Positions 31,900 to 40,331 of a stretch of DNA of 49,667 nt are shown one piece after another. The position numbers and the translations under genes were made by a program. Each line of letters starts with the position of its first letter. Position 1 is the stretch's first letter. The notes beneath the pieces are model-generated. The model did not search any database, had not been told where the DNA came from, and saw only the letters and a program-made list of their open reading frames with translations. Source of the stretch: 12-FULL-44-12b sp964364225 (GTDB taxonomy: Bacteria; Patescibacteriota; Minisyncoccia; Phycocordibacterales; Zambryskibacteraceae); the NCBI GenBank assembly GCA_964364225.1, contig CAYIKP010000004.1, forward strand, positions 1 to 49,667, read 5' to 3'.

Positions 31900-31968
31900 A
31901 GTGCTAGTTTACATTAGGGAAGAGATCTATATAAGGCTACGAGCATGACGCACAATATATCTTTTACG

Positions 31969-32068
31969 NNNNNNNNNNNNNNNNNNNNNNNNNNNNNNNN
32001 NNNNNNNNNNNNNNNNNNNNNNNNNNNNNNNNNNNNNNNNNNNNNNNNNNNNNNNNNNNNNNNNNNNN
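31969..32068. other. Assembly gap, 100 N
   Basis: Exactly 100 N, a placeholder length. The flanks (...CTTTTACG and GATCTTGTTCC...) share no useful overlap, so the true size is unknown. The promoter of the next gene is probably inside or beside it. Confidence 0.97.
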
Positions 32069-32102
32069 GATCTTGTTCCAAAGCATCAAAGGAGGTGCCT
32101 AA

Positions 32103-32663
32103 ATGCCTATTCACACTGCACTTGAGCTTAAAGTGGGCTCAATAGTCAGAATTACTGATGAAGATTTCTGGATTTACGACTCTGAAGGAATAGTCGTTGA
32201 TACAAATAGCGACGCATATCCAGAAGATGGACCAATTGCAGTTTTTTTTGACAAAGAAGTTGAGACTCTAGATATTCACGGACCCGAAGAGGCTGAATCT
32301 TGGAGTGGGCCAATTCCCACTCAAGAAAATTATCGTGAATGCCCGAGGGTGTTGTGGTTTCAACCGAATGAACTAATGGCAATTTCTCAGTTTTCATTGA
32401 AAACACTTGCTGATAGACGCTTTCCTGGCATGTGGCATCATACGCGCGCTTTCTCGGCGCCTCTTGTGCCAAATGTATTTAAGTGTCATTTAGCAGACTG
32501 TAAATCTGGTCTCATGGCGACAGAGCGTAGTCTTTTCAACTTCTGGGGTACGGTGATTGATTTCTACACCTGCACAGAGTGTCACGAGGCAATAGATGGA
32601 ATGGGTGGAGATTTTGTTCCCAAGTTAAGGGAGCCTGATGAGAATGATAAGGCGTTCATGTGA
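32103..32663 (+). CDS. Hypothetical zinc-ribbon-like protein, 186 aa (cassette gene)
   Basis: Strong Shine-Dalgarno GGAGGT six bases before the ATG and an intrinsic terminator soon after the stop. The N-terminal half is acidic and looks beta-rich (LELKVGSIVRITDEDFWIYD); the C-terminal half has FKCHLADCKSG and FYTCTECHEA, a plausible four-Cys or Cys/His zinc site about 45 residues apart. More balanced GC than dsbA or gltX. No family recognised. Confidence 0.72.
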   Translation: MPIHTALELKVGSIVRITDEDFWIYDSEGIVVDTNSDAYPEDGPIAVFFDKEVETLDIHGPEEAESWSGPIPTQENYRECPRVLWFQPNELMAISQFSLKTLADRRFPGMWHHTRAFSAPLVPNVFKCHLADCKSGLMATERSLFNFWGTVIDFYTCTECHEAIDGMGGDFVPKLREPDENDKAFM

Positions 32664-32683
32664 GTTTAGTTGTAGCAAATAGG

Positions 32684-32710
32684 GGGGAGTTTCGACTCCC
32701 CTTTTCGTTT
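32684..32710 (+). terminator. Intrinsic terminator
   Basis: GGGGAGT/ACTCCCC with a TTCG tetraloop and TTTTCGTTT tail. Confidence 0.87.
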
Positions 32711-32736
32711 GTATAAATTTTGAATTTATGTAATAT
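32709..32736 (+). promoter_or_regulatory. Promoter of the 169-aa cassette gene
   Basis: TTGTAT, 16 bases, TAATAT; begins inside the tail of the preceding terminator. Confidence 0.5.
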
Positions 32737-32785
32737 CGTGCGTGGAAACAGTATTTACTTGACTCACATCCACGGAGCTAAATCT

Positions 32786-33295
32786 ATGCGCTTGCCAGTT
32801 TCGATTCACACGTATTACATCGTGTACCGTGGGTACATCGTGTGGGAAAATGACGGCAGTGATATACACGAGACCAGGCAATTGGCCATCGTTGCTGATG
32901 AAAAAGAGGCCAGAGATGTTTGTAAGAAATCAGGCCTTCGGTACATTAAGTACAGGACTGCTTTACGGATGAGTCAGGAACGTGCCGAAAAAAAGGAACG
33001 TGTTGTGACTTACTACTCGCAGACGGTCGCAGTGTGGGATAACCGCAAGTACAAAGGCGGGTTCCCTATCTGGGATATTCCAATGAAACGCGGGCTGTGC
33101 GCAACAGGCATCTTCCTGATGCGGCTCAACAAGGCTGGTAAGGTTGTTCGCACTGAATCGTCGAAGTATGGGCAACGGCATCAGAATGAGCCGAAGAGGC
33201 GCAAGAAACCCAAGATGATTCGGGCAAGCAAAACTGGTTTTCTATGCGGGAGAGAAACTCATAGGGTTCTTAAGAGTTTAGTCTGGGCTACGTGA
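32786..33295 (+). CDS. Hypothetical basic protein, 169 aa (cassette gene)
   Basis: The start at 32786 follows GGAG by seven bases; the frame opens 66 bases earlier but across the promoter region. A highly basic product (KYGQRHQNEPKRRKKPKMIR) with a beta-type N-terminus (VSIHTYYIVYRGYIVWENDG). GC-rich, arginine CGC/CGG codons, unlike its AT-rich flanks. Its own terminator follows. A nucleic-acid-binding or phage-like role is possible from charge only; no family recognised. Confidence 0.7.
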   Translation: MRLPVSIHTYYIVYRGYIVWENDGSDIHETRQLAIVADEKEARDVCKKSGLRYIKYRTALRMSQERAEKKERVVTYYSQTVAVWDNRKYKGGFPIWDIPMKRGLCATGIFLMRLNKAGKVVRTESSKYGQRHQNEPKRRKKPKMIRASKTGFLCGRETHRVLKSLVWAT

Positions 33296-33311
33296 GTTTT
33301 GTAAACACACA

Positions 33312-33344
33312 AAGGGAAGCAAAACATTGCTTCCCTTTTCGTTT
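33312..33344 (+). terminator. Intrinsic terminator
   Basis: AAGGGAAGCAA/TTGCTTCCCTT, 11 bp perfect, loop AACA, tail TTCGTTT. Confidence 0.88.
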
Positions 33345-33352
33345 GCAGTAAA

Positions 33353-33508
33353 TTATTTATGAGATTTTCCGTGTTGTTTGCCAGCAGTATCTTGAGGTTT
33401 TCGATTTGAAACCGCACTCCCCTTCAATCCCATAATTTTCTTGGTGTTTTTTGTAGTGAGTAAAAATCGTGCCTTTCTCATTGAGTTGTTTATGTTGTTT
33501 CTTGCCAT
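33353..33508 (-). CDS. Small basic protein, 51 aa
   Basis: ATG six bases after TATAAT (plus-strand 33515-33520) with no Shine-Dalgarno, matching the leaderless core pattern. The protein is Lys/Arg/Asn-rich (MARNNINNSMRKARFLL, GKQHGKSHK), with no membrane segment. Composition resembles core genes, so it may be a resident peptide between two imported units. Function unknown. Confidence 0.6.
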   Translation of the reverse strand: MARNNINNSMRKARFLLTTKNTKKIMGLKGSAVSNRKPQDTAGKQHGKSHK

Positions 33509-33556
33509 GTTTGTATTATACAGAGTTTATTTTTTTAAATTATTCAAATTATCTAG

Positions 33557-33594
33557 TGCATTAAAATGAACCCAATCGCAGTCATTTTAATGCA
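33557..33594. repeat. CCAATCGCA-loop hairpin, copy C
   Basis: 11-bp stem TGCATTAAAAT/ATTTTAATGCA around a 16-base loop with CCAATCGCA at positions 5-13. Against copies A and B the stem differs at two positions, and both arms changed so that pairing is kept. Confidence 0.85.
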
Positions 33595-33624
33595 TCACTT
33601 TTGTAATCACATTTAGACATTAGT

Positions 33625-33726
33625 TTAATCTAGGAGACTTTCCCACCAAGAACCGGTGTGGTGCAGGAGTAAATACATTGGACCGTAGATTGGTAAGAGT
33701 ATGAAAAATAGAATCTTTTTTGACAT
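33625..33726 (-). CDS. Membrane micropeptide, 33 aa
   Basis: MSKKILFFILLPIYGPMYLL then LHHTGSWWESLLD: a lysine-led hydrophobic helix and a short polar tail, a typical small membrane protein. TAGAAT lies eight or nine bases before the ATG. It lies upstream of (5' to) the 51-aa gene on the same strand. A leaderless micropeptide gene is likely but unproven. Confidence 0.5.
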   Translation of the reverse strand: MSKKILFFILLPIYGPMYLLLHHTGSWWESLLD

Positions 33727-33772
33727 TAGACCCCCATTCTATCGCTCCCCTAGCAACTAGCAACTTCCTCTT

Positions 33773-34048
33773 TTAAGGTGTTGGCGGTGTCACTGTTTGC
33801 CCAACTTGGCTAAATGCCTCTAGAAGAAAGGGTTTTATGTGGAGTGTCCACCATTCGAGCATTATTGAGAAGAATTTTCCTATTGTGTATGGCAAACCAT
33901 TTGTGCGAACACTTTCCCAAACATCAAAATTGTATGAATATTTTAAAATTAGATAAAGAACTATAAGAAGCAAAACCAGAGGAACAAAACCTTTTTCGTT
34001 TTTTAAGTTAAAATTTTTCATTTTAAAAACTTCCACCTTGTGTTCCAT
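33773..34048 (-). CDS. Pilin-like or small single-TM protein, 91 aa
   Basis: NEKGFVPLVLLLIVLYLILK resembles a class III prepilin signal (Gly-Phe after a lysine, then a hydrophobic helix) but has Val where the conserved Glu5 is expected, so it may instead be a simple membrane anchor. A Pro/Thr tail (GQTVTPPTP) ends it. A start nine residues downstream (MKNFNLKNEKG) has the better Shine-Dalgarno (GGTGGAAG) and is a fair alternative. Located beside cell-wall genes. Confidence 0.65.
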   Translation of the reverse strand: MEHKVEVFKMKNFNLKNEKGFVPLVLLLIVLYLILKYSYNFDVWESVRTNGLPYTIGKFFSIMLEWWTLHIKPFLLEAFSQVGQTVTPPTP

Positions 34049-34080
34049 TCATATAATTATTATAAGTCATTTTTACTTAT

Positions 34081-35391
34081 CTAGTATGGTCTTGGCAAGT
34101 AAGCCTGTGGATCAAGGTAACCATTTAATGGAGAAGTTGGCACCACTACATTTTTACAAAATTTACTTGATGAATATAACTGAACCCGCACTCCTTGTGT
34201 AGCGAAGAGACCCAAGTGAAGGTGCGGACCCGTAGAAAAACCTGAACCATAAACTCCAGGCTGACCACCTGAATATCCTATAACTTGCCCCGTAGAGACC
34301 GATTGTCCTGTACTTACACTGGAACCAGAAAGGTGTGAGTAAAGACTTGAAAGGCCATTATTATGTTTTATTAAAATCCATCTGCCATACGAATAACAGC
34401 CTTTTTGTTCATCTGTATTTCCCATTGCGTCAACAACACCACTAAGGACCGCTTTTATTGGAGTTCCAACAGACGCACGGAAATCCATACCATTGTGTGT
34501 ACCGGAAACATATAAACGTTTTGCAGAAACAGAAGCACCAAATTTTTGAGTAATAAATACAGGAGACAATGGCCAAGAAATTATCCCAGGGCGCTCTGTT
34601 GGGAGCCTAGATGGATCAATTGCAATTTGGAGTTGGGACTCATAATCAAATTGTTCAGCCTCTATTTGTCTACCTCTTTCTAAGTTTGCTTGTAACTGTT
34701 TTTGATATTCAGATTCTTTGCTTTTGGTTTCAAGGAGTATTCTGGTTTTAGCGGCTTGGTTTTCTAAAACTATTTTTTGTTGAGCAGTTAAATTATTTTG
34801 GAATCCAGTCAATTCCTCCTTTTTCTTTTTATGTTCATCTTGTTGTTCCGTAAATTCGGTCTTGACTTCGTTCAGGGCATTAATATGTTTATTCAAATCT
34901 TCAGAGAGCTTTCTTGATGTTTCTAAATCGTCCCATATTTCTGCAAAATTTTTGTCAGAAAGAAAATTTTCAATAAATGAAGCGTTCTCCATGGCCGAAA
35001 GTCTTCTTATTAATTCTTTTACAGCCAACTCCCCTATTCCAATTTTTTCTGTTGCGTTATTTATTTTTAACCCTAATTGTTGGATTTCATATTGAGTGCT
35101 TGTTATATTATTTTTAGTAATTTTTATATCGCTACCAATTTTTTTTGCGTTTTGATCAAGAGTTTTAACGGTAGATGAAAGTGTTTGAGCTTGCCCCTCC
35201 AAAACCCCTATTTGCTCACTTAGTTTTTTGTTTTCCTCATCTAATTTTTGTTTTTCTTGTCTCTTTTGATCAATTAAATTTTGTAGGTCAGAAATACCAA
35301 GTGCATGAGCTGATGAAAATATTGCCATTACTAGCAACAAACAACTAGCAATTAATAATTTATAACTATTTTTGTAGTGCATTTTTGGCAT
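34081..35391 (-). CDS. EnvC-like murein hydrolase/activator, M23 domain
   Basis: Exported protein with signal peptide (LLIASCLLLVMAIFSSAHA, residues about 12-30), coiled coil at about 35-250, and a C-terminal LytM/M23 domain. Zinc ligands look present: H-N-G-M-D in THNGMDFRA near residue 307 and HLHLG near 397, so it could be an active endopeptidase rather than a pure activator. Role: cell separation or wall turnover. The N-terminus overlaps gltX by 26 bases. Confidence 0.9.
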   Translation of the reverse strand: MPKMHYKNSYKLLIASCLLLVMAIFSSAHALGISDLQNLIDQKRQEKQKLDEENKKLSEQIGVLEGQAQTLSSTVKTLDQNAKKIGSDIKITKNNITSTQYEIQQLGLKINNATEKIGIGELAVKELIRRLSAMENASFIENFLSDKNFAEIWDDLETSRKLSEDLNKHINALNEVKTEFTEQQDEHKKKKEELTGFQNNLTAQQKIVLENQAAKTRILLETKSKESEYQKQLQANLERGRQIEAEQFDYESQLQIAIDPSRLPTERPGIISWPLSPVFITQKFGASVSAKRLYVSGTHNGMDFRASVGTPIKAVLSGVVDAMGNTDEQKGCYSYGRWILIKHNNGLSSLYSHLSGSSVSTGQSVSTGQVIGYSGGQPGVYGSGFSTGPHLHLGLFATQGVRVQLYSSSKFCKNVVVPTSPLNGYLDPQAYLPRPY

Positions 35392-36790
35392 TGTTTAAAC
35401 GTTTTAGAGTCTCTTCTTTGCCAAAATACTCCATCAAAGAAATTGGGTCTGGAGATTTTTCTTTTCCAGAAAGTGCAACGCGTAATGGCCAAAAGAAACT
35501 TCCTTTTCCTATTTTTTCTGCAGTATCTTCAATAGCATTTTCTTCTACAGCTTTTATTATCAAATCAAAATTTTCTTTTGTTTTTGCTAAATCATCTTTT
35601 TTCCAAATCAAAAGTTCTGAATTATATGTAGCCTCACTAAAAAGATAATCCCAAACCCCTGCTTCAAATTCTTTTTTCAGTTCGTCTGCAACAGAAATTC
35701 TTTCGCTAAATAAACGTGAGGCTTTGTTGGCCAATTCTTGATCTATATTTAATTCTTTAGCGCGACTAGTATTTAAAATTGCGTCAGTCAAATAATTGGT
35801 TACAAAATCTTCACCCTTTAATTTCAAATGCTCTCTGTTCATCCACTTTAATTTTTCTTCATCAAAAATGGCACCCCCTTTTTGTGTTCGCGATAAGTCA
35901 AAATCATTTATAAGTTCAGAGAGCGTATATATCTCTTTTTCTGTGCCTGAATTCCACCCCAAAAGGGTAAGAAAATTGACCATAGTTTCAGGCAAAAATC
36001 CCCTATTCATGTACTCGCTTATAGAGGTTGCCCCATGCCTTTTGGAGAGCTTTGACCTATCTTGCCCTAAAAGTAGCGGTAAATGGGCATATATGGGCCT
36101 GGGAGCCCCGATTGCCTCTTGGATGAGTATCTGACGGGGGGTGTTTGATATGTGGTCCTCCCCTCGTATTACGTGGGTAATTCCCGATAGGAAATCATCC
36201 ACCACAACAGCAAAATGGTAGAGGGGTTCAGTCATGGAACGAGCTATCACAAAGTCCCCCAACTCAGTAGTATCAAAAGAAACATCCCCTCTAATTTCGT
36301 CATGAAAAGTTATCCTTTTGTTTGGATTTTTGAAACGGATTATTTCAGCTCTTTGCCCTTCCTCTTTAATTTCTTCTTTTGAAAGATAGATTAGATCTTT
36401 TTCTAAAAGTTTTTTTAGTTCGCTTTCATAAATTTCGCTTCTTTCGGACTGTTTATACATTTCATCCCATGAAAGGCCAAGCCATTCCATGCCCTCTATT
36501 ATGTTTTTCTCAAATTCTTTTGTGCTTCTTAAAGCGTCAGTGTCTTCAACACGTACAATAAATTTTCCATTATTGTGTCTAGCAAAAAGAAAATTAAAAA
36601 GAGCAGTACGAGCAGTACCAACATGAAGGTTGCCTGTTGGAGAGGGTGCAATTCTAACTACTGGATTAATNNNNNNNNNNNNNNNNNNNNNNNNNNNNNN
36701 NNNNNNNNNNNNNNNNNNNNNNNNNNNNNNNNNNNNNNNNNNNNNNNNNNNNNNNNNNNNNNNNNNNNNNGGATTAATATTGTTGGGCAT
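35366..36790 (-). CDS. gltX: Glutamyl-tRNA synthetase, interrupted by an artificial gap
   Basis: Class I synthetase charging tRNA-Glu. APSPTGNLHVGTA contains the HIGH motif and SKLSKRHG the KMSKS loop; the C-terminal anticodon domain is present. 100 N lie after codon six. The flanks share GGATTAAT, and merging that overlap gives MPNNINPVVRIAPSPTG in one frame, so the gene is intact and the Ns are not real sequence. The proposed start at 36790 overlaps the 3' end of murG by 17 bases. The matching tRNA-Glu is at 15265. Confidence 0.93.
   Translation of the reverse strand: MPNNINXXXXXXXXXXXXXXXXXXXXXXXXXXXXXXXXXXINPVVRIAPSPTGNLHVGTARTALFNFLFARHNNGKFIVRVEDTDALRSTKEFEKNIIEGMEWLGLSWDEMYKQSERSEIYESELKKLLEKDLIYLSKEEIKEEGQRAEIIRFKNPNKRITFHDEIRGDVSFDTTELGDFVIARSMTEPLYHFAVVVDDFLSGITHVIRGEDHISNTPRQILIQEAIGAPRPIYAHLPLLLGQDRSKLSKRHGATSISEYMNRGFLPETMVNFLTLLGWNSGTEKEIYTLSELINDFDLSRTQKGGAIFDEEKLKWMNREHLKLKGEDFVTNYLTDAILNTSRAKELNIDQELANKASRLFSERISVADELKKEFEAGVWDYLFSEATYNSELLIWKKDDLAKTKENFDLIIKAVEENAIEDTAEKIGKGSFFWPLRVALSGKEKSPDPISLMEYFGKEETLKRLNNAKNALQK
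36671..36770. other. Assembly gap, 100 N, probably a false gap
   Basis: Both flanks carry GGATTAAT (36663-36670 and 36771-36778). Collapsing to a single copy removes 108 bases (a multiple of three) and restores gltX. Confidence 0.95.
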
Positions 36791-38123
36791 TGTTTTCTGC
36801 GGCCTCAGTTGCTTGCGCTGATAATTCTTCTTGTAATAGTTCTTCTGTAGTTTTATCACTCATTACCACATTATCTGGAATAACTTCTTGAGCCGTAAAT
36901 TCTATTTTTGGAGTTTTTAATTTTGGTGATTCTTTTACTGGAATTTCTATTTCTGTTTTCTTTACTTCTTTTTTACCTTTCAAATTTTTTCCATGAGTGA
37001 CAGCTAGCCTTAAAAGAGCGTCAGCAATTTTTTCTGCTGCATCTTCTTTTGTAAAGGCTTTGGTGGCCTTGCCCATCTTTTCATTTAATTCTTTATCCAT
37101 AATTACTCGTGTGATTTCTGATATCACTACATGAGGTTTTAGGTTTTTTTCTTCTAAAACAATTGCTGCGCCAGTCTCTGCATAAGCGTATGCATTTCTC
37201 ATTTGATGATTACCATTTGAGTCTTCTATTGGGATAACAATTGATGGAATGCCCCACCAAGCAATTTCAAAGAGTGTGGAACCAGCTCTGGTTATTACGG
37301 CATTAGCAACCCCTGCGCACATACGCATTGAAAGAGTGTTTAAATAATCAAAAGCCTTATAGCGTGTTTTAAACTGACTGTCGGCCAGCAGTGTATCAGC
37401 CGCCATTGTTACTTCTTTGAAGTTTTCTTTTCCGGTTTGATGGATGATTTGAAAATTTTTAACTAATTCTGGCAGGGCATCTAAAATAGTATTATTTATT
37501 TTTCTTGCACCCAAAGATCCACCAAGAACCAGTATTACAGGAATCCCTTCTTCTAGTTTTAAATATTCGCGTGCCCCTGTTGTGAGGGGTGCTCTCAACT
37601 CGTCTCTTACGGGGTGACCTGTGACAATTACCCTTCCCTCTTCCACCCCCTTTTTAAAATGTTCAGCTGCTTGAGGGTAAGAAAGAGCAATTATTTTTGC
37701 AAATTTGCCCGCCCACATATTTACGCGTCCTGGTACAGTGTCTGACTCATGAATCATTACTGGAATACCAAAAATTCTTGCTGCAAAGAGTGCTGGCACA
37801 GAACCAAATCCCCCCTTACCAAAAACCGCATCTGGAAATATTCCATAAACTTTGAAAAGGGCTTTTAAAAGTCCAACCCCTGTTTTGAAAATATCAAAAA
37901 AATTAAGTACAGAAAAATATCTTCGCATCTTTCCTGCAGAAACTTGAATGAAGTTTATGTCGTGCTCAAAAAGAACTCCTTTGTTGTATGGATTAGGAGA
38001 CATGTAAAAAAGCTCAATTGAAACTAACTTCAATTTTTTGGTGAAATTTCTTATAGCTTGAGCAATAGCAATAATTGGGTAAAAATGTCCGCCAGTGCCG
38101 CCTCCTGTTAATATAATTCTCAT
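36774..38123 (-). CDS. murG: UDP-GlcNAc:lipid I transferase MurG with C-terminal tail
   Basis: Makes lipid II on the inner membrane face. GT28 features: N-terminal ILTGGGTGGHFYPIIA, LVLGGSLGARKIN near residue 190, and the C-terminal donor site (ITRAGSTLFEIAWWGIPSIVIP). The catalytic part ends near residue 365; a further ~80 residues rich in Lys/Glu/Pro (KKEVKKTEIEIPVKESPKLK) form an unusual, probably disordered tail. Its last codons overlap the gltX start. Confidence 0.95.
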   Translation of the reverse strand: MRIILTGGGTGGHFYPIIAIAQAIRNFTKKLKLVSIELFYMSPNPYNKGVLFEHDINFIQVSAGKMRRYFSVLNFFDIFKTGVGLLKALFKVYGIFPDAVFGKGGFGSVPALFAARIFGIPVMIHESDTVPGRVNMWAGKFAKIIALSYPQAAEHFKKGVEEGRVIVTGHPVRDELRAPLTTGAREYLKLEEGIPVILVLGGSLGARKINNTILDALPELVKNFQIIHQTGKENFKEVTMAADTLLADSQFKTRYKAFDYLNTLSMRMCAGVANAVITRAGSTLFEIAWWGIPSIVIPIEDSNGNHQMRNAYAYAETGAAIVLEEKNLKPHVVISEITRVIMDKELNEKMGKATKAFTKEDAAEKIADALLRLAVTHGKNLKGKKEVKKTEIEIPVKESPKLKTPKIEFTAQEVIPDNVVMSDKTTEELLQEELSAQATEAAENNAQQY

Positions 38124-38127
38124 TTTT

Positions 38128-39231
38128 TTATATTCTTTTACGTGATATTGAAAGCACTATGCCCATTTCAGCCAATACAACCAAAAGGGATGAACCTCCG
38201 TGACTGACAAAAGGAAGAGTAATTCCTGTTAGGGGCAAAACCCCAAGCATGGCTCCAATGTTTAAGAATGCTTGGGATATAAGAAGTATAACAATCCCTA
38301 CAATAAGCAGTCTACCAAAAGAGTCCTCCGTATGGGCGGCAATCCGTAAACATCTCATTGAGAACAGGACAAAAAGAAGTATTATGGATGAGGCACCCAC
38401 AAAACCAAACTCTTCAGCAGCAACAGCGAAAATTGAATCACCGATAGGTTCTGGTAAATGAGTAAATTTTTGTAAACTTTTTCCATAACCCCTACCCATT
38501 AAACCACCGGAACCAACGGCAATAAGAGATTGTTTTGCTTGAAAACCAGAGCTCAATGCTTTTTGATCTGGGTTAAAAAAGATTAAAAACCTTTCTCTTA
38601 TGTACGGTCTTTCATAAGCAAGAAGTGACATTAATAACACGCCCAGTATTGCCATTATAAAAACATGTTTTTTCGATCCTCCAGCAGAAAGGTATACAGC
38701 AAATGAAGCAAAAACTGTTACAAGAAAGCTATCAGTATCTGGTTGGACAAGAAAAACAACCCCTGTAACCGCAAGAGTAATAAGTAGTGGTAGGGTCCCT
38801 TTTTTAAATGTTTCTGCCGAACCTTTTTTAGCTGAAAACCATGCGGCTAAAAAAATAATTACACCAACTTTCAAAATTTCTGATGGTTGAAAAGTAAATG
38901 AACCAATTTTTATCCAACGTAATGCTCCCCCATGAGCTATACCCAAATGAGGAATAAAAACTAAAAGTGTAATAACAATGCTTCCAAAAAGAATTACCCA
39001 AGCCCAGTTTTTTAGGATTTTGTGATCCATTCTAGAAAGAAGCAGGCAACAAATAGTGCCTCCCAAAAGACCAAAAAGGGTTTGAGTGAAAGTCACACTA
39101 GAAAATTGATCTCCACTTTTTGCTAAAAGCCCAAGCGATGCCGAACTAAAAATAATAAAGCCAACAACAACCAATGTGACTAGAAGTATTGCTAAATATT
39201 TATCAACGGGCTTTCTATGAACCTTATTCAT
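38128..39231 (-). CDS. ftsW: SEDS glycosyltransferase FtsW/RodA
   Basis: Polytopic SEDS protein polymerising lipid II into glycan. About ten helices; SEDS signatures GGALRWIKIGSFTFQPSE and GYGKSLQKFTHLPEPIGDSI, then LPLTGITLPFVSHGGSS near the C-terminus. It has 367 residues. FtsW is preferred because it sits between mraY and murG; it could also serve elongation, as no other SEDS gene is in the window. GATAAT lies eight bases before the ATG. Confidence 0.92.
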   Translation of the reverse strand: MNKVHRKPVDKYLAILLVTLVVVGFIIFSSASLGLLAKSGDQFSSVTFTQTLFGLLGGTICCLLLSRMDHKILKNWAWVILFGSIVITLLVFIPHLGIAHGGALRWIKIGSFTFQPSEILKVGVIIFLAAWFSAKKGSAETFKKGTLPLLITLAVTGVVFLVQPDTDSFLVTVFASFAVYLSAGGSKKHVFIMAILGVLLMSLLAYERPYIRERFLIFFNPDQKALSSGFQAKQSLIAVGSGGLMGRGYGKSLQKFTHLPEPIGDSIFAVAAEEFGFVGASSIILLFVLFSMRCLRIAAHTEDSFGRLLIVGIVILLISQAFLNIGAMLGVLPLTGITLPFVSHGGSSLLVVLAEMGIVLSISRKRI

Positions 39232-39257
39232 CTATGAGGATTATCTTAACAGAATAA

Positions 39258-40331
39258 CTAACCAACCAACGCTAGAACTACACCTAAAATTCCAAACATG
39301 ACACCAACTATCCAATAGCGCATCGTGACTTTATATGCGGGCCAACCTAAAGCTTCAAAGTGGTGATGAACTGGGGCTACAATAAAAACCTTTTTACCCC
39401 TATATTTTTTTGAAAAGACCTGAATTATGTTTGAAGCCGTGGTTAAAACCAGTGGCATAGCGATTATAGGAAGAACAAATACACCGTATCCTCCGCCAAG
39501 TGAGTCTGTCATAAATGCAATTACTGTTAGCGTCACAGTTAATGCCATTGTCCCTGTTTCAGACATATAAAATCTTGCGGGTGGAATGTTAAACCATAGA
39601 AAAGCGAGAATGCCCCCAACTACTACAAGGCAAAATGAAGCCAAATTAATTTGTTGTTGATAAAAAGCGATACCTGCATATGCTGAAAACATTGTTGCAA
39701 AAACTCCGCCCGCAAGCCCATCTATTCCATCTATTACGCCACCCGAATAAACCGCCATTGTAACTATTGCAAAAAAAGGAATAAAAAATATTCCTAAATC
39801 TAGCCCACCAAAAATACCAGGCGTTCCTAACATAGTGATGCCGAGTTTTGAATAAAACCAATAACCACAAAATAAACCTATTGCGGCGACAACCATAAGC
39901 CTTTTTTTAAGAGAAAGTCCCTTCGAGTAAGTTCCTCCTGTGCTACGAACCTCTAAATAATCATCAATTAATCCTACTAATGCACCAACGATGAGTGTCA
40001 TTAAAGGAATCCATGTTTGATTTCTTGAGAGAAGCTCTAATTTATCAAAAACAGGCAGAGCAGTAATTTTGTCTATCAAAAAAATTCCAACAATAGTTAC
40101 AAAGGTTGAAAGCCAAACAATGATACCCCCCATCCTAGGAGTGTTTATTTCCTTATCCTTATGGAGCTCATTAAAAATAGGTGTTGCGTTGCCATCTAGA
40201 TCAACCTTACCAGCTTTCTTTTTCCACATCTGTTTTGAGTAGAGAAAGTTAGAAAGAGGCACTGCAATTAAAATACCAAAAATGAAAGAAATGACCGCCG
40301 GAATGAATACTTTAATAATATCTATAATCAT
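39258..40331 (-). CDS. mraY: Phospho-MurNAc-pentapeptide translocase MraY
   Basis: Makes lipid I by transferring phospho-MurNAc-pentapeptide to undecaprenyl phosphate. Motifs: GLIDDYLEVRSTGGTYSKGL near residue 120, GGVIDGIDGLAGG with the catalytic aspartate near 200, and APVHHHFEALGWPAYKV near 320. About ten membrane helices in 357 residues. The ATG overlaps the preceding peptidase gene by four bases. Confidence 0.96.
   Translation of the reverse strand: MIIDIIKVFIPAVISFIFGILIAVPLSNFLYSKQMWKKKAGKVDLDGNATPIFNELHKDKEINTPRMGGIIVWLSTFVTIVGIFLIDKITALPVFDKLELLSRNQTWIPLMTLIVGALVGLIDDYLEVRSTGGTYSKGLSLKKRLMVVAAIGLFCGYWFYSKLGITMLGTPGIFGGLDLGIFFIPFFAIVTMAVYSGGVIDGIDGLAGGVFATMFSAYAGIAFYQQQINLASFCLVVVGGILAFLWFNIPPARFYMSETGTMALTVTLTVIAFMTDSLGGGYGVFVLPIIAMPLVLTTASNIIQVFSKKYRGKKVFIVAPVHHHFEALGWPAYKVTMRYWIVGVMFGILGVVLALVG

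Noticed and set aside
31945..32145. Frames running across the N block
   Set aside because: They consist largely of undefined bases, so no coding claim is possible.
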